NCBI RefSeq assembly: GCF_001644645.1
Contig: NZ_CP011390.1
Coordinates: 1,984,001-2,048,000, forward strand
Origin: Flavisolibacter tropicus
Lineage (GTDB): Bacteria; Bacteroidota; Bacteroidia; Chitinophagales; Chitinophagaceae
Length of the DNA stretch: 64,000 nucleotides
Direction of reading: 5' to 3'
The stretch's first letter is position 1. Every line of letters starts with the position of its first letter. This document shows positions 9,701-18,308 of this stretch, piece by piece. Made by a program: the position numbers and the translations under genes. The notes under the pieces are model-generated. The model was not told the origin of the DNA, did not search any database, and saw nothing but the letters and a program-made list of their open reading frames with translations.

Positions 9701-12700
9701 GTATCCTTACCTCATAGTAGTTACCAGCGAAATCATTACCTATACGAATTACAGCATTCAGATCACCTTTGCTCACATCGGTAGAACTGCGTACTGCTTC
9801 AGCATGCACAAACATCGATAGGCGTCCGTATTGACGTAAGTCTAAGTTCATGGTCTTAAACACACCACGTGCCTGCCCACCGGCTAAGTCTGTAATCTTT
9901 AAACTAAGCGATTGTTCGTTTTGTAATAATTGTACATTATTATTACTCAATTGCTGCTGACGCTCAATGCCTGGTGGTTGACGGTAAGGAATAGGCATAC
10001 GTGAGTCATTCTCTTCAATATTTACCGCCAGCACTTCAAGCTGTGTAGGGTCATTTGCCGGCAAAGGTTTATAGTTGCCAGAAGTATCGGCTTCATAGTT
10101 AAACTTCCGCCATTGGTTGCGTATCAACTCCAACTTAGCAAAGCGAAGAACAGCTGTGTCTTCAAAATCAGTAAGGAACATCCGGATAAAGCGGATAGAT
10201 TTAAAATCAGGGATGTTACCCACTTTAGCCTGGAAGTCTTTTATAGGTATACGAAACAGATACCATTTTTCTTTTCGTGTACTTCCATCTGCCAATACGG
10301 GTGTTACCTCACGCACATCGGTTATGTAATTAGATCCTGCTGTCATCCTTGGCGTCAGCTCTACACGATACTGGAAGTATTCCTCAATCTCGTTCATCGT
10401 GTTATCACGATTAAATTCTTCCTGGTCTGGGTATAAAGTAAAAGCACTGGTAAACTGATCGCTTGTATTAGCTATCGGGGAGTTGCCATGAGGGTTATTA
10501 ATATCTTTATAACGCTCCAATATGCCAGCTTTCTTCTGATCATAAAAAGCATCACGATACCCCTTAAAGTTATCAGCAGACGGGTCTGTTTCCGCCTTTG
10601 TTGCAACTGGAGCTGTTGGCCCAAAATTGCTTTTCAGTTGATCAATATAAGGTTTGAACTTGGTCTTTTCATCCGCATCGGTTAACCCATCAAAACCTAC
10701 ATCCTGTAAAGGTCTATCGTTAGGATCATTGCTGAACGCATTGGTTACCTGTATTGGATTGCGTGGTACTTTACCCCAAACAGTTTCATCGGTCAATGCA
10801 TTTGGCGTGGTGGGTGTAGGCAATCCATTCTCGTATCCTCTTTTACCATCGCGTAACACATCTTCTGAAATATTACCTAAGTCAAAATAGAGCTCGCCAC
10901 CTTTACTTAAAGGCTTATTAACAAAAGGATCTTGCAGCCAGAATTCGATGAACTCAACATTACCAGTTTCAAAATCTGTTTGATCAATATTACGCATTAC
11001 ACCACCCCAGGCTTTCTTTGGCTGCACAAAACGACCATTGGCATCAATAGCTCCGGGTTGGGCCTGGAAATTATAAGGCCCTTTCTCTCTTGGATAAAAA
11101 GCCATATCAAATGTGGTTAGAATGCTCTGTCCTACATCTGTTGTACGTTGAGGAAATAACTCATTTTGAAATACCTGGCGGGTTTCAGGCTTTGACAATT
11201 CTGCCAGATCACCATGCAATGGGTTATTATTATTACGAGGCTCCTGTAAGGTAGGCTCAATATTATACCAGGCTAGCTTTGCCCTATTGTAACCATATTC
11301 CAGGTTGTTACTTAGTTCTGCTTCTGGGAATAAGATATTACCATTTTTATCTGGCGACTGTTGTGGCGCAGATGCCAGCGCCCAACTGTTTATAGGAAAA
11401 CGCAAGTCTAATCCACTACGTGTACCTTCAAAATCATCTACATAAATAACACCTTCATTACCTTTTCCAATTTGAGGGGAGTGACCGGGCTGCAACATAG
11501 CTGCTTCACCATAGGCGGTAACGGAAGAAACTGCTTTGGTAGAATAAAATGGTAATTTATCTAACCACTTAGACAGGCGCGGCACATCTTTTCTATAGTC
11601 AAAATCCATCCCATACATGGTATTCCGTATCGGATCCTCGCCATATGCCTGCTTGGTAAAGAAGGGACGCTCACCCAGGCGCACGATGGTACCACCAACC
11701 GTCAAATTCTTATTGGCCAGGTAATCCAATCGCAAGCCCATATAGTTCTTTTGCTGTAACCCAAAGGATGCACTGTTTTCATACTGCACCTGTACGGGTA
11801 CGCCAGAATTAATAATGGCTGAATTAATCACTTTTAAGGTACCAAGGTCATAGTTGATCTCATAGTCAACATTCTCCTGCAGCACCTGTCCACCGGCTGT
11901 AACAGTTACAGAACCCCGTGGAATATTAAAACCTAATTGGTAATCTGAATTGTTAGCCGATTTAGAACGTCCTACTAATTCAAAGCGATTCAGGTTGGCA
12001 AAGGTCTGTGCTATTGCTTTGATTGTATCGTAAAGCGGATAGTACAGATACTTTTGGCGAGCAGCATCATTTTCATAAATATATTCCAGGTCACGGCCAA
12101 AGGGTTCCAGTACCGGGAAAATGATCCGGCTTTGTGAAGGAATAACTGTAAACCCATCAACATAGTCAAACACACCATCGGGCTGCGGGTCATTCTGATT
12201 ATTCAGGCGATCCAGGTTTACCAGATTCAAAATAGGCACACCACGGTATTCTTGCTTTAAGCTATCAAATGGCAAATAGCGCTTCTTACCCAAACTAGGT
12301 TCCTCGTACACTACATCCAGCTTAAAGTCCTCACGTTGCAACTGACCAAAGCCAACGCTGTACACGTTTTTCATCATCAGGTCCCAAATAGGAAGACCAG
12401 GGCGTTGAGATGTAGCTTTTAATAATTTTAAAAACAGCACTTTTTGAGTGTTACCACTGCTGTCGGGTGGTACATCCTGTGAAAAATCACCCACCTGGTA
12501 GATCTGACCATTATAGGTATACTGGAAAGCTACCCCCAGCACTTCATCAGGATTAAGCGCTTGGTTCAGTGACAGAAAACCAATACGCTCATTAAAATAA
12601 TAATCCGTAGGCTGAAGCTTACGGGCAAATGTTTTTTCGAAATCCTGCACTGGCCTCAGCCCCATGGTGGTCAGTACATTTTGTATTTCTGATGAATTCC

Positions 12701-13913
12701 GGCCATTGGGCTGTTTTAAAATGGCGGTGTAAAGGTCATTGGAATTATTAGAAGGTAGCGATCCCGGCCTGCCGTTCCATGGACCATAGGTTGAATCTTC
12801 TCCTAAGTCCATCAGGGCAACAATGTCCCGGGTGTCAGTTGTTGCACCGGTACGATTGGTTACCCACACTTCCATACGAAGTATCTGGATGTTAGAACGC
12901 ACCAGTGGCAGGTCTTTCATCGCCTTATTATAATTACGGCGGAAGTATTGACCTAATAAGAAGTGACGGTTCTCCTCGTATTCATCAGCCTTTATACTAA
13001 AGGATTGTGCGGCGGCACCACCTGTTAAACCCAACGATTGACGCTGAGAGCGCTGATTGGCCAACACACCTGTAACATACATTTTACCAAACTGCAATTG
13101 GGTCTTTACCCCAAACAACGATTGCGCACCAGGAATCAAGGTACCCTTTGATTGAAAACTAATATTACCTGCCTGGAATACCTTCAATACCTCATCTTCC
13201 TTACCCTGGTAATCCAGTTTCAGTTGGTTTTCAAAATCAAAGTTGGCCAGTGTATTATAGTTGATCGGCAGTTTGATCTTATCACCAATATTGGCATCTA
13301 CCTGCAGCTGGGCGTTCATATTAAAATCGAAGCCCCCTGTTTTACGCGCCCGCTCTGGAAGGGTTGGGTTCTTTATATTTTGGCCCTGGTAGCCGGCAGC
13401 AATGTCTACATATCCCGACGGCTTTATGTCAATCTTGCCATTTCCCGTAATGCGGTTCATCCAGTCTTTGTTGAAACCAAAGTTGGGTTTTGCTGTACGG
13501 CGGTTCAGGTCAAACATTGTATTAGCCCGCTGACGGAAATAATCCGATTCATCCTTCCTACCCTGCAAGCGAATGAATTCATCCATAGAAAAGGTCATGG
13601 GAGTACGGTAATACTTATTGCCGACCTTTTCAATAACATAGTACTGCTTGGTTACCGGATCATATTCTACATTGCGCTTAATGAAGGAGGTATCTTTTAG
13701 ATCAAAGCTATTTTGACGGGGATAGGTATAGGGGTCTCCTCTGCGATCTTGAAGTGGGTATTTAGTTGTATCTGAAGTATTTATAGGAAACTTTCCTTCA
13801 CCCGCAAAGCGTGCATGCGCACTTGCTCCGCAGATAAAAGCAGATAATATGATAGCAGCTACCCGCTTCCGCAAGCTCTTGGAAGAATGGAAATTCAATG
13901 CGATCTTCTCCAC
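6756..13913 (-). CDS. sprA: SprA, outer-membrane translocon of the type IX secretion system (gliding motility protein)
   Basis: 2385 residues, the expected giant size for SprA. An N-terminal signal peptide ends near residue 34 (CGASAHA). The rest is rich in beta-strand patterns with alternating aromatic and polar residues, as expected for the very large single-chain beta-barrel that forms the T9SS conduit. Recognisable stretches include the early 'GRKDESDYFRQRANTMFDLNRR', internal 'INYNTLANFDFENQLKLDY' and 'YVDDFEGTRSGLDL' segments, and a C-terminus ending in VRVALTQ. ruvA lies 23 bases upstream on the same strand, a pairing seen in other Bacteroidota. Partners such as PorV and the GldKLMN motor are not in the window. 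Confidence 0.96.
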   Translation of the reverse strand: MEKIALNFHSSKSLRKRVAAIILSAFICGASAHARFAGEGKFPINTSDTTKYPLQDRRGDPYTYPRQNSFDLKDTSFIKRNVEYDPVTKQYYVIEKVGNKYYRTPMTFSMDEFIRLQGRKDESDYFRQRANTMFDLNRRTAKPNFGFNKDWMNRITGNGKIDIKPSGYVDIAAGYQGQNIKNPTLPERARKTGGFDFNMNAQLQVDANIGDKIKLPINYNTLANFDFENQLKLDYQGKEDEVLKVFQAGNISFQSKGTLIPGAQSLFGVKTQLQFGKMYVTGVLANQRSQRQSLGLTGGAAAQSFSIKADEYEENRHFLLGQYFRRNYNKAMKDLPLVRSNIQILRMEVWVTNRTGATTDTRDIVALMDLGEDSTYGPWNGRPGSLPSNNSNDLYTAILKQPNGRNSSEIQNVLTTMGLRPVQDFEKTFARKLQPTDYYFNERIGFLSLNQALNPDEVLGVAFQYTYNGQIYQVGDFSQDVPPDSSGNTQKVLFLKLLKATSQRPGLPIWDLMMKNVYSVGFGQLQREDFKLDVVYEEPSLGKKRYLPFDSLKQEYRGVPILNLVNLDRLNNQNDPQPDGVFDYVDGFTVIPSQSRIIFPVLEPFGRDLEYIYENDAARQKYLYYPLYDTIKAIAQTFANLNRFELVGRSKSANNSDYQLGFNIPRGSVTVTAGGQVLQENVDYEINYDLGTLKVINSAIINSGVPVQVQYENSASFGLQQKNYMGLRLDYLANKNLTVGGTIVRLGERPFFTKQAYGEDPIRNTMYGMDFDYRKDVPRLSKWLDKLPFYSTKAVSSVTAYGEAAMLQPGHSPQIGKGNEGVIYVDDFEGTRSGLDLRFPINSWALASAPQQSPDKNGNILFPEAELSNNLEYGYNRAKLAWYNIEPTLQEPRNNNNPLHGDLAELSKPETRQVFQNELFPQRTTDVGQSILTTFDMAFYPREKGPYNFQAQPGAIDANGRFVQPKKAWGGVMRNIDQTDFETGNVEFIEFWLQDPFVNKPLSKGGELYFDLGNISEDVLRDGKRGYENGLPTPTTPNALTDETVWGKVPRNPIQVTNAFSNDPNDRPLQDVGFDGLTDADEKTKFKPYIDQLKSNFGPTAPVATKAETDPSADNFKGYRDAFYDQKKAGILERYKDINNPHGNSPIANTSDQFTSAFTLYPDQEEFNRDNTMNEIEEYFQYRVELTPRMTAGSNYITDVREVTPVLADGSTRKEKWYLFRIPIKDFQAKVGNIPDFKSIRFIRMFLTDFEDTAVLRFAKLELIRNQWRKFNYEADTSGNYKPLPANDPTQLEVLAVNIEENDSRMPIPYRQPPGIERQQQLSNNNVQLLQNEQSLSLKITDLAGGQARGVFKTMNLDLRQYGRLSMFVHAEAVRSSTDVSKGDLNAVIRIGNDFAGNYYEVRIPLDVTKWGTSNPDEIWPASNNLDFDLNELTSLKLRRNRNGVSPSLYYSEQLNGRTFAIIGNPNLGEVRGMMLGIQNSTTGSTSAEVWFNELRLSRLDEHGGWAGVGRVDLRLADLGNISVAGNVRSSGFGTLEQRVNERSRDDFYQFDVSSNLDLGKLVPKKAAIQIPVYAGISRTSSTPEYDPYDLDIKLKDKLSEVSGKERDSIQSAAVDQQTIKTVNFTNVKKNKTNGKPVQPWDISNIDLNYSFTHQEHSNPIIESEDIRRTRAALGYTYAPQQHFIEPLKRLIKSNSPWLALVRDFNFNYKPSFSFKADVFRQFGSLRNRNVMDVKFKLPETFNKFFYFDRYYTLRWDLTRSLTLDFNAVNNARVDEPYGYIDTKEKKDTVKNNFLRGGRATRYHHDATLSYTLPTNKLPIVDWTTIRASVTGKYDWVAASLLTRSLGNTIVNGQVRNVTGEFNFDQLYTKSRFLRGVYNENPAAPASQAPKDSAGKKAKVKDPNALPEIGKVPKALMQLVTSLKRIGVQYTQDMGTLLPGYLDSVQAVGINFRNPSPGWKYAFGYQPDTSDINHLGALGLLTRDSLFNQLIQQRYNQKLNITAQITPFRDFNIDVNFDKTFDLQYSELYKDTGMNSGLKRYNPYALGSFSISYIAYQTLFTKFDPNEVSETFKQFEANRLILSNRLKDANIYAQGASQNPDGYYEGYGRYAQDVLIPAFLAAYTDQDPTKVRLMKNSKPNVKSNPFGGLLPRPNWNITYNGLSRISGLEKVFSNVTLRHGYSSTLSMNSFNTALLFQDPFHAGYPYFRDTQTGNYVPYFLVPNVTVSEQFSPLIEVDVTLVNQLSARVEYKKSRQLSLSLVDYQLAENRSTEYGFSMNWRKRGVPFLQNVKIGKNGKKLENDVTFRFDFSLRDDATANSRLDQNIAFGTAGQKVVRLSPTIDYVVNNKVNIKFYFEQNKVIPKIATTAPVTTTRGGLQVRVALTQ

Positions 13914-13936
13914 AATTAGTAAATGAATGACGTTTT

Positions 13937-14518
13937 CTAAAGGGTTTGCAATGCTTTTTTGATCACTGCCTCTACACCGAGTTCCGGATTTTGGTCCAAA
14001 ACCTTCTGAATCGCACTATCAGCCGCTTGCCGGTTTATTCCTAGTGCTATCAATGCATTTAACGCATCAGTACCAATGGTATTGCCTTTCCAAGGGGAAA
14101 TATTTGCGTCGAGAGATTGTTTAGTCAGTTTATCCCTGAGTTCCAACACGATGCGTTCAGCTGTTTTTTTACCTATACCTTTTATAGCTTCCAGCATTTT
14201 AGCATTGCCTTGAACAATGGCGCGACTTAGTTCATCGGGTTTCATATAAGAAAGCATAACGCGGGCTGTGGAGGCACCCACGCCAGAAACTCCAAGTAAC
14301 ATCAAGAACATCTCCTTTTCTGCTACATCAAAAAAGCCGTAAAGAATATGGGCATCTTCGCGGACAATAAGGTGAGTAAGTAAGGTACCATTTTCCAAAT
14401 CCTGGATTTTGGAATAGGTATTCAGACTAATATTGATTTCATAGCCAACGCCGGCTACGTCTACATGTACAGTTGCGGGTGATTTATGGGCAAAATGGCC
14501 TCTAACAAAAGCGATCAT
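13937..14518 (-). CDS. ruvA: Holliday junction branch migration protein RuvA
   Basis: 193 residues, normal for RuvA. The start is placed at 14518 (MIAFVRGHF), matching the canonical RuvA N-terminal OB-fold; an in-frame extension of nine codons upstream is not needed. Domain II has two helix-hairpin-helix motifs (LLGVSGVGASTARVML and IKGIGKKTAERIVLEL). A flexible linker leads to the C-terminal UBA-like domain (ALIALGINRQAADSAIQKVL) that binds RuvB. RuvA tetramers hold Holliday junctions during recombinational repair in the cytoplasm. Read-through into sprA is likely because only 23 bases separate them. Confidence 0.96.
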   Translation of the reverse strand: MIAFVRGHFAHKSPATVHVDVAGVGYEINISLNTYSKIQDLENGTLLTHLIVREDAHILYGFFDVAEKEMFLMLLGVSGVGASTARVMLSYMKPDELSRAIVQGNAKMLEAIKGIGKKTAERIVLELRDKLTKQSLDANISPWKGNTIGTDALNALIALGINRQAADSAIQKVLDQNPELGVEAVIKKALQTL

Positions 14519-14619
14519 ACGACGAAAATAAGCGAATAAAAACACTGTTCACAGCCTATAAATTCTTATACCACCTTAAAAGTTGGGCTTGTGAAATGTC
14601 AAATTAGAGGCGTTAAAGA

Positions 14620-14654
14620 AAGCTGCAAGCTACTAGCTGCACGCTTCAAGCGGC
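14620..14654. repeat. Heptad tract A: five imperfect 7-bp repeats
   Basis: Five in-phase heptamers starting with AAGCTGC and AAGCTAC and continuing as A/T-x-GCT variants. A GC-rich CCCTCCC run follows. The same word family and the following CCCTCCC occur in the tract at 37187-37263. Confidence 0.75.
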
Positions 14655-14840
14655 CCCTCCCGGCCTCCCAAAAGGGGATAAGTACCTCGCAAATAACCAT
14701 AAGATGGAACAGCAATAAAATTGAAAAGAACTCCTTTAAGGAGAATGCTTTTGTGTTTTATGGTCTACGCCTTCGTAAGTTATCGATGACTACTTATTAA
14801 AGATTATAGCAATATCAGGCTGGGTCCTTATCGGGTTTTC

Positions 14841-14903
14841 TTCGATCTTGCTTCGATTCTTCTTCGATATTCGTTCGATACATAGAATCGAACAACTATC
14901 GAA
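14841..14903. repeat. 11-bp-phased TTCGAT array with two inverted copies
   Basis: TTCGAT starts at 14841, 14852, 14863 and 14874, exactly 11 bases apart. Inverted copies ATCGAA start at 14887 and 14898, again 11 apart. The spacing is about one helical turn, so all direct boxes face the same side of the DNA. It lies between the divergent ruvA and fabH genes, about 360 bases upstream of fabH. It could be an operator array for a multimeric regulator, or simply a different tandem repeat. Confidence 0.75.
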
Positions 14904-14979
14904 TCAGATAGGAACAAAATAGGATGTACCCCATCTCTTGGGCCTTGTTTTTTTGATTATTCCCTCCGCTACTCTCCTC

Positions 14980-15021
14980 CTTGAACATGGAATGTTGATT
15001 ATTGAGCATTCAACATTTCCT
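14980..15021. repeat. Heptad tract C1: six 7-bp units
   Basis: Units such as GTTGATT and ATTGAGC run in strict 7-base phase. It includes partly inverted words (TTGAACA and its near complement), so it can fold. Confidence 0.65.
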
Positions 15022-15032
15022 CTCTGCCCCTC

Positions 15033-15130
15033 CAAATTCCAAAACCCTAATTCCCAATTCCTCCCATCATCCTTCATTATTCCTTGTTCCTTGTTCAATA
15101 TTCTTCACCTTTCCTCCTTACCCTCTTTTC
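15033..15130. repeat. Heptad tract C2: fourteen 7-bp pyrimidine-rich units
   Basis: Fourteen heptamers in one phase over 98 bases. Two adjacent units are identical (CCTTGTT at 15082 and 15089); the rest drift (for example CAAATTC, CTAATTC, CATTATT), but twelve of fourteen begin with C. The strand bias is strong: nearly all G is on the minus strand. Confidence 0.75.
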
Positions 15131-15265
15131 AACTCTTAGCGCTCTGCCATTACCCTTTAAATAAGAGAAATAACCTAAATCTGGCACCCTTTTGCCGACA
15201 ATTCTCGTTAAACTCTGGACTGTGTACTATCTTAGCCCTCCTTTTTAAACTTCAGAATTGTAGCG

Positions 15266-16258
15266 ATGACTTCAAAGATTACTGCAGCCATTACCGCCGT
15301 TGGTGGTTATGTGCCAGAAACAAAATTGACAAATGCCGACTTAGAAAAAATGGTAGACACCAACGATGAATGGATCCGGACACGCACCGGGGTATCCGAA
15401 CGTCGTATTTTGAAAGGTGAAGGATTGGGATCTTCTGATTTGGCTGTACCAGCCATTAAACAGCTTTTAGAAAAAAGAGGGATCAGCGCTGAAGAAATTG
15501 AGTGTATCATTTGTTGCACGGTAACACCCGATATGGTGTTCCCGGCCACAGCTAATATCATTTCCGATAAACTAGGTGCTAAACATGCATTTGGCTTTGA
15601 CTTGGGTGCTGCCTGCTCTGGTTTCCTATATGGCTTAACTATGGGCGCTTCCCTGATCGAGAGCCGCCGTTATAAAAAAGTAGTGGTAGTAGGTGTAGAT
15701 AAAATGAGCGCTATAATTGATTATAGCGATCGTACTACCTGTATTCTATTTGGCGATGGCGCTGGAGCCGTATTACTGGAGCCTAATACAGAAGGCTTTG
15801 GCGTATTGGATTCTATTTTGAAAAGCGATGGTAGCGGCCGTCAGTTCCTGCATATGAAAGCAGGTGGTTCGGTTCGTCCGGCTACAGCTGAAACCGTTGC
15901 CAATAAAGAGCACTTTGTGTTCCAGGATGGTCAGCCAGTATTCAAAGCAGCCGTTAAGGGCATGGCCGATGTAAGCGCTGAATTGTTAGATCGTAACAAC
16001 CTAACCGGTAATGACATTGCTTGGTTGGTGCCTCACCAAGCTAACAAACGTATCATTGATGCTACTGCCGACCGTATGGGTCTTTCTCATGATAAGGTGA
16101 TGTTGAACATTCATAAATATGGTAATACCACAGCGGCTACTATTCCGCTTTGTTTGTGGGAATGGCGCCATGAATTAAACAAAGGCGACAACATTGTGTT
16201 AGCTGCCTTTGGTGGTGGTTTTACCTGGGGTGCTACCCTGGTAAAATGGGCGTATTAA
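15266..16258 (+). CDS. fabH: 3-oxoacyl-ACP synthase III (FabH, KAS III)
   Basis: 330 residues, normal for FabH. The catalytic triad is complete: Cys117 (GAACSGF), His257 (VPHQAN) and Asn287 (YGNTTAA). The N-terminal [17 protein letters not shown] and the C-terminal FGGGFTWGA are typical. It condenses a short acyl-CoA primer with malonyl-ACP to start fatty acid synthesis in the cytoplasm. The gene is monocistronic, with a long repeat-rich upstream region and a terminator downstream. rpmF and plsX, its frequent neighbours in other bacteria, are absent. It is one of possibly several KAS III genes in the organism. Confidence 0.95.
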   Translation: MTSKITAAITAVGGYVPETKLTNADLEKMVDTNDEWIRTRTGVSERRILKGEGLGSSDLAVPAIKQLLEKRGISAEEIECIICCTVTPDMVFPATANIISDKLGAKHAFGFDLGAACSGFLYGLTMGASLIESRRYKKVVVVGVDKMSAIIDYSDRTTCILFGDGAGAVLLEPNTEGFGVLDSILKSDGSGRQFLHMKAGGSVRPATAETVANKEHFVFQDGQPVFKAAVKGMADVSAELLDRNNLTGNDIAWLVPHQANKRIIDATADRMGLSHDKVMLNIHKYGNTTAATIPLCLWEWRHELNKGDNIVLAAFGGGFTWGATLVKWAY

Positions 16259-16283
16259 TTAGCCTGATTACAAGATACTTTCA

Positions 16284-16312
16284 AAGAGCCCTGTCTTTTG
16301 ACAGGGCTTTTC
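16284..16312 (+). terminator. Rho-independent terminator after fabH
   Basis: A 9-bp stem AGCCCTGTC / GACAGGGCT with a TTTT loop, followed by a short T-run. Confidence 0.85.
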
Positions 16313-16389
16313 CATTGACATTAATTAATATATGATTTTCAAGCCTGCCCTTTCACTTATCTTCACCCCCTTTCTATTAGAATCCGACT

Positions 16390-17109
16390 ATGATCAACCA
16401 AACTAAACTGCTTATTGCCAAAAGACTGCTTCGTTTTTTAAAGTATATTGGTATCGCTGTTCTGTCCTTTGTCACATTTGTCCTTCTTTATTTACTAGCA
16501 GCCTATGTTTTATCAAGAATAAGTACAGAAAAGGAAGCTTCCTCTTCAAATGATGTGTCCATTTATATTCTTTCCAATGGTGTGCATACAGACCTGGTAA
16601 TGCCTTTGAAAACAGAGATTGTGGATTGGAGTAAAGAAATTCAGTTTGCACATACTACTGGCAAGGATACCGTCATGCAGTTTGTAGCATTGGGTTGGGG
16701 CGATAAAGGCTTTTACCTGGAAACGCCTACATGGGCCGACTTGAAGTTTAGCACGGCGTTCAAAGCTGCTTTTGCCTTAAGCACTTCTGCCCTACATGCT
16801 ACCTTTTATAAATCAATGAAAGAGGGAAAGGAATGTGTAAAGATTCCCATCTCCAAAGACCAATATACTCGCTTGGTAGCTTATATCCAGAACAGTTTTG
16901 ACAAAGATGCCAATGGGCATTACATAAATATTCCAACCAAGGCTGTATATGGAGCCAACGATGCTTTTTATGAAGCCAAGGGCAGTTATAGTTTATTTCA
17001 AACGTGTAATACCTGGGCTAATAAAGGATTGAAAAGTTGTGGTCAGAAAGCTGCTTTATGGACACCATTTGATACAGGTATATTTTATCATTATAACCAA
17101 AACAAATAG
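16390..17109 (+). CDS. DUF2459/TIGR02117 family protein, membrane-anchored
   Basis: 239 residues. One N-terminal hydrophobic helix (about 18-40) is followed by a soluble domain with the family landmarks SNGVHTDLVMP, GWGDKGFYLETPTWADL and a C-terminal SLFQTCNTWAN. The conserved Cys, His and Asn-Thr-Trp pattern resembles a cysteine hydrolase fold, but no activity is established. A start codon for a YiaAB membrane protein follows three bases after the stop, so the two genes are probably co-transcribed. Confidence 0.88.
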   Translation: MINQTKLLIAKRLLRFLKYIGIAVLSFVTFVLLYLLAAYVLSRISTEKEASSSNDVSIYILSNGVHTDLVMPLKTEIVDWSKEIQFAHTTGKDTVMQFVALGWGDKGFYLETPTWADLKFSTAFKAAFALSTSALHATFYKSMKEGKECVKIPISKDQYTRLVAYIQNSFDKDANGHYINIPTKAVYGANDAFYEAKGSYSLFQTCNTWANKGLKSCGQKAALWTPFDTGIFYHYNQNK

Positions 17110-17112
17110 TTT

Positions 17113-17523
17113 ATGACTCAAAAACCATCTGCTGCCTTTATTGGTGCTTCATGGGTAGCACTAGGTGCAGGCATGCTTGGCTACCTTGTTGGCCTTTGGC
17201 GTGCTGAGATGCAACTCAATGAAAAAGGCTATTACTTTACCATTCTCATGTTTGGCCTCTTTGCCGTTGTTTCACTTCAAAAAACAGTACGTGACCGATT
17301 AGATGGTATTCCAGTTACGGATATCTATTATGGTCTTAGCTGGTTTTCTACTCTCCTTTCTATTATTTTATTGGTAATAGGATTATGGAATGCCACTATA
17401 CTGCCTAGTGAGAAGGGCTTCTACGCCTTTGCCTTCTTGTTGGCATTATTTGGAGCTATCACCGTTCAAAAGAATACAAGAGACAGCCTGGGTAGTGTTA
17501 AAAAAGAGCAGCCCACAACCTAA
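17113..17523 (+). CDS. YiaA/YiaB family inner membrane protein
   Basis: 136 residues made of two copies of a two-helix unit. Each unit has a 'W...L.....GLW.A' helix, the 'EKGYYF' or 'EKGFYAF' turn, and a second helix ending 'QK..RD'. This is the YiaAB two-helix domain. Function is unknown. It sits in the inner membrane with four predicted helices. The start three bases after the DUF2459 stop implies translational coupling. Confidence 0.88.
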   Translation: MTQKPSAAFIGASWVALGAGMLGYLVGLWRAEMQLNEKGYYFTILMFGLFAVVSLQKTVRDRLDGIPVTDIYYGLSWFSTLLSIILLVIGLWNATILPSEKGFYAFAFLLALFGAITVQKNTRDSLGSVKKEQPTT

Positions 17524-17555
17524 TCCTTCTTGCTAGGGTTCATAAATTTTCATAT

Positions 17556-17597
17556 AAAACAGCAGTGTCATTTCCTTTAGGAAGACACTGCTGTTTT
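17556..17597 (+). terminator. Rho-independent terminator
   Basis: 14-bp perfect arms (AAAACAGCAGTGTC at 17556 and its complement ending 17597) with a T-rich end. It closes the DUF2459-YiaAB unit. Confidence 0.85.
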
Positions 17598-17738
17598 ATT
17601 TATTATAAATGCTTCGATCTACTTAAAGGTGCTTGCTATTGTAAAGGAAAATCCAATCAAAAGCGTATGCCCTTGCTTTGGCGTTTTATAAACAATAATT
17701 GAAGTAGCAGCATAATGAATTTGTTACTATTTTAAATC

Positions 17739-18188
17739 ATGACTTACCGAGAAGCCCACTTAGAAGATATTGAACAATTATCTGTCATTCGATTGGCTGT
17801 TAAAGAAAACAGGTTATCCAATCCTGCCTTAATTACGTACCATGATTATGAAACCTTCCTAACCATACGAGGCAAGGGATGGGTATGTGAAATCAATGGA
17901 CAATTAGTGGGGTTTGCTATCGTCGACTTAAACGACCATAATGTATGGGCCTTATTTATGGATCCTGCGTTTGAAGGCCAAGGCATTGGAAGGCGGCTGC
18001 ATCAGCTAATGCTAGACTGGTACTTTAAACAAACCGAACATACGCTTTGGTTAAGCACTGATCCTCAGTCAAGAGCAGCTGCTTTTTATAGAAAGGCTGG
18101 TTGGACAGAGGCTGGTCCTTATGGGAAAGGAGAATTAAAGTTTGAAATGACCCACTCAAATTGGCTAAATACACAACTATCCAAATAA
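17739..18188 (+). CDS. GNAT family N-acetyltransferase
   Basis: 149 residues. The acetyl-CoA-binding motif A is clear (VWALFMDPAFEGQGIGRRLHQLML), with the pyrophosphate loop GQGIGRR near residues 84-90. Motif B (AAAFYRKAGWTEAG) follows near the end. The N-terminus MTYREAHLEDIEQL is the usual GNAT beginning. The substrate is unknown; candidates are small amines or protein N-termini. It is a single-gene unit between two terminators. Confidence 0.9.
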   Translation: MTYREAHLEDIEQLSVIRLAVKENRLSNPALITYHDYETFLTIRGKGWVCEINGQLVGFAIVDLNDHNVWALFMDPAFEGQGIGRRLHQLMLDWYFKQTEHTLWLSTDPQSRAAAFYRKAGWTEAGPYGKGELKFEMTHSNWLNTQLSK

Positions 18189-18253
18189 TAGTATACTGGT
18201 ATACAAAAGATGTCAAGCAACTGATCGTATACATTTTAAACATATACAGCTAC

Positions 18254-18293
18254 AAACAACAAGTCCCAGTCATATGACTGGGACTTGTTGTTT
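18254..18293. terminator. Perfect 40-base palindrome, bidirectional terminator
   Basis: Two 20-base arms are exact complements with no spacer; the left arm starts AAACAACAAGTCCCAGT. It lies between the converging GNAT and dsbD genes. A at the left and T at the right give T-runs in both directions. Confidence 0.85.
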
Positions 18294-18308
18294 AATTACT
18301 TAGTAAAT

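Larger units (their letters stand above)
14519..15265. other. 747-base intergenic region between ruvA and fabH, mostly repeats
   Basis: It holds heptad tract A, the 11-bp TTCGAT array, heptad tracts C1 and C2, and a candidate fabH -7 element TATCTTAG at 15228-15235. Short open frames here consist of repeat sequence and are not supported as genes. Confidence 0.7.

Noticed and set aside
13152..13700. 182-codon frame antisense to sprA
   Set aside because: It lies wholly within the strongly supported sprA coding sequence and has no recognisable motif.
14841..15130. CRISPR-like array
   Set aside because: Repeat units are 7 or 11 bases without spacers, and no cas gene is nearby.
14591..15369. Short open frames in the ruvA-fabH gap, including one overlapping the fabH start
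   Set aside because: They translate the heptad and 11-bp repeats, show no protein-like composition, and the overlapping one is out of frame with fabH.
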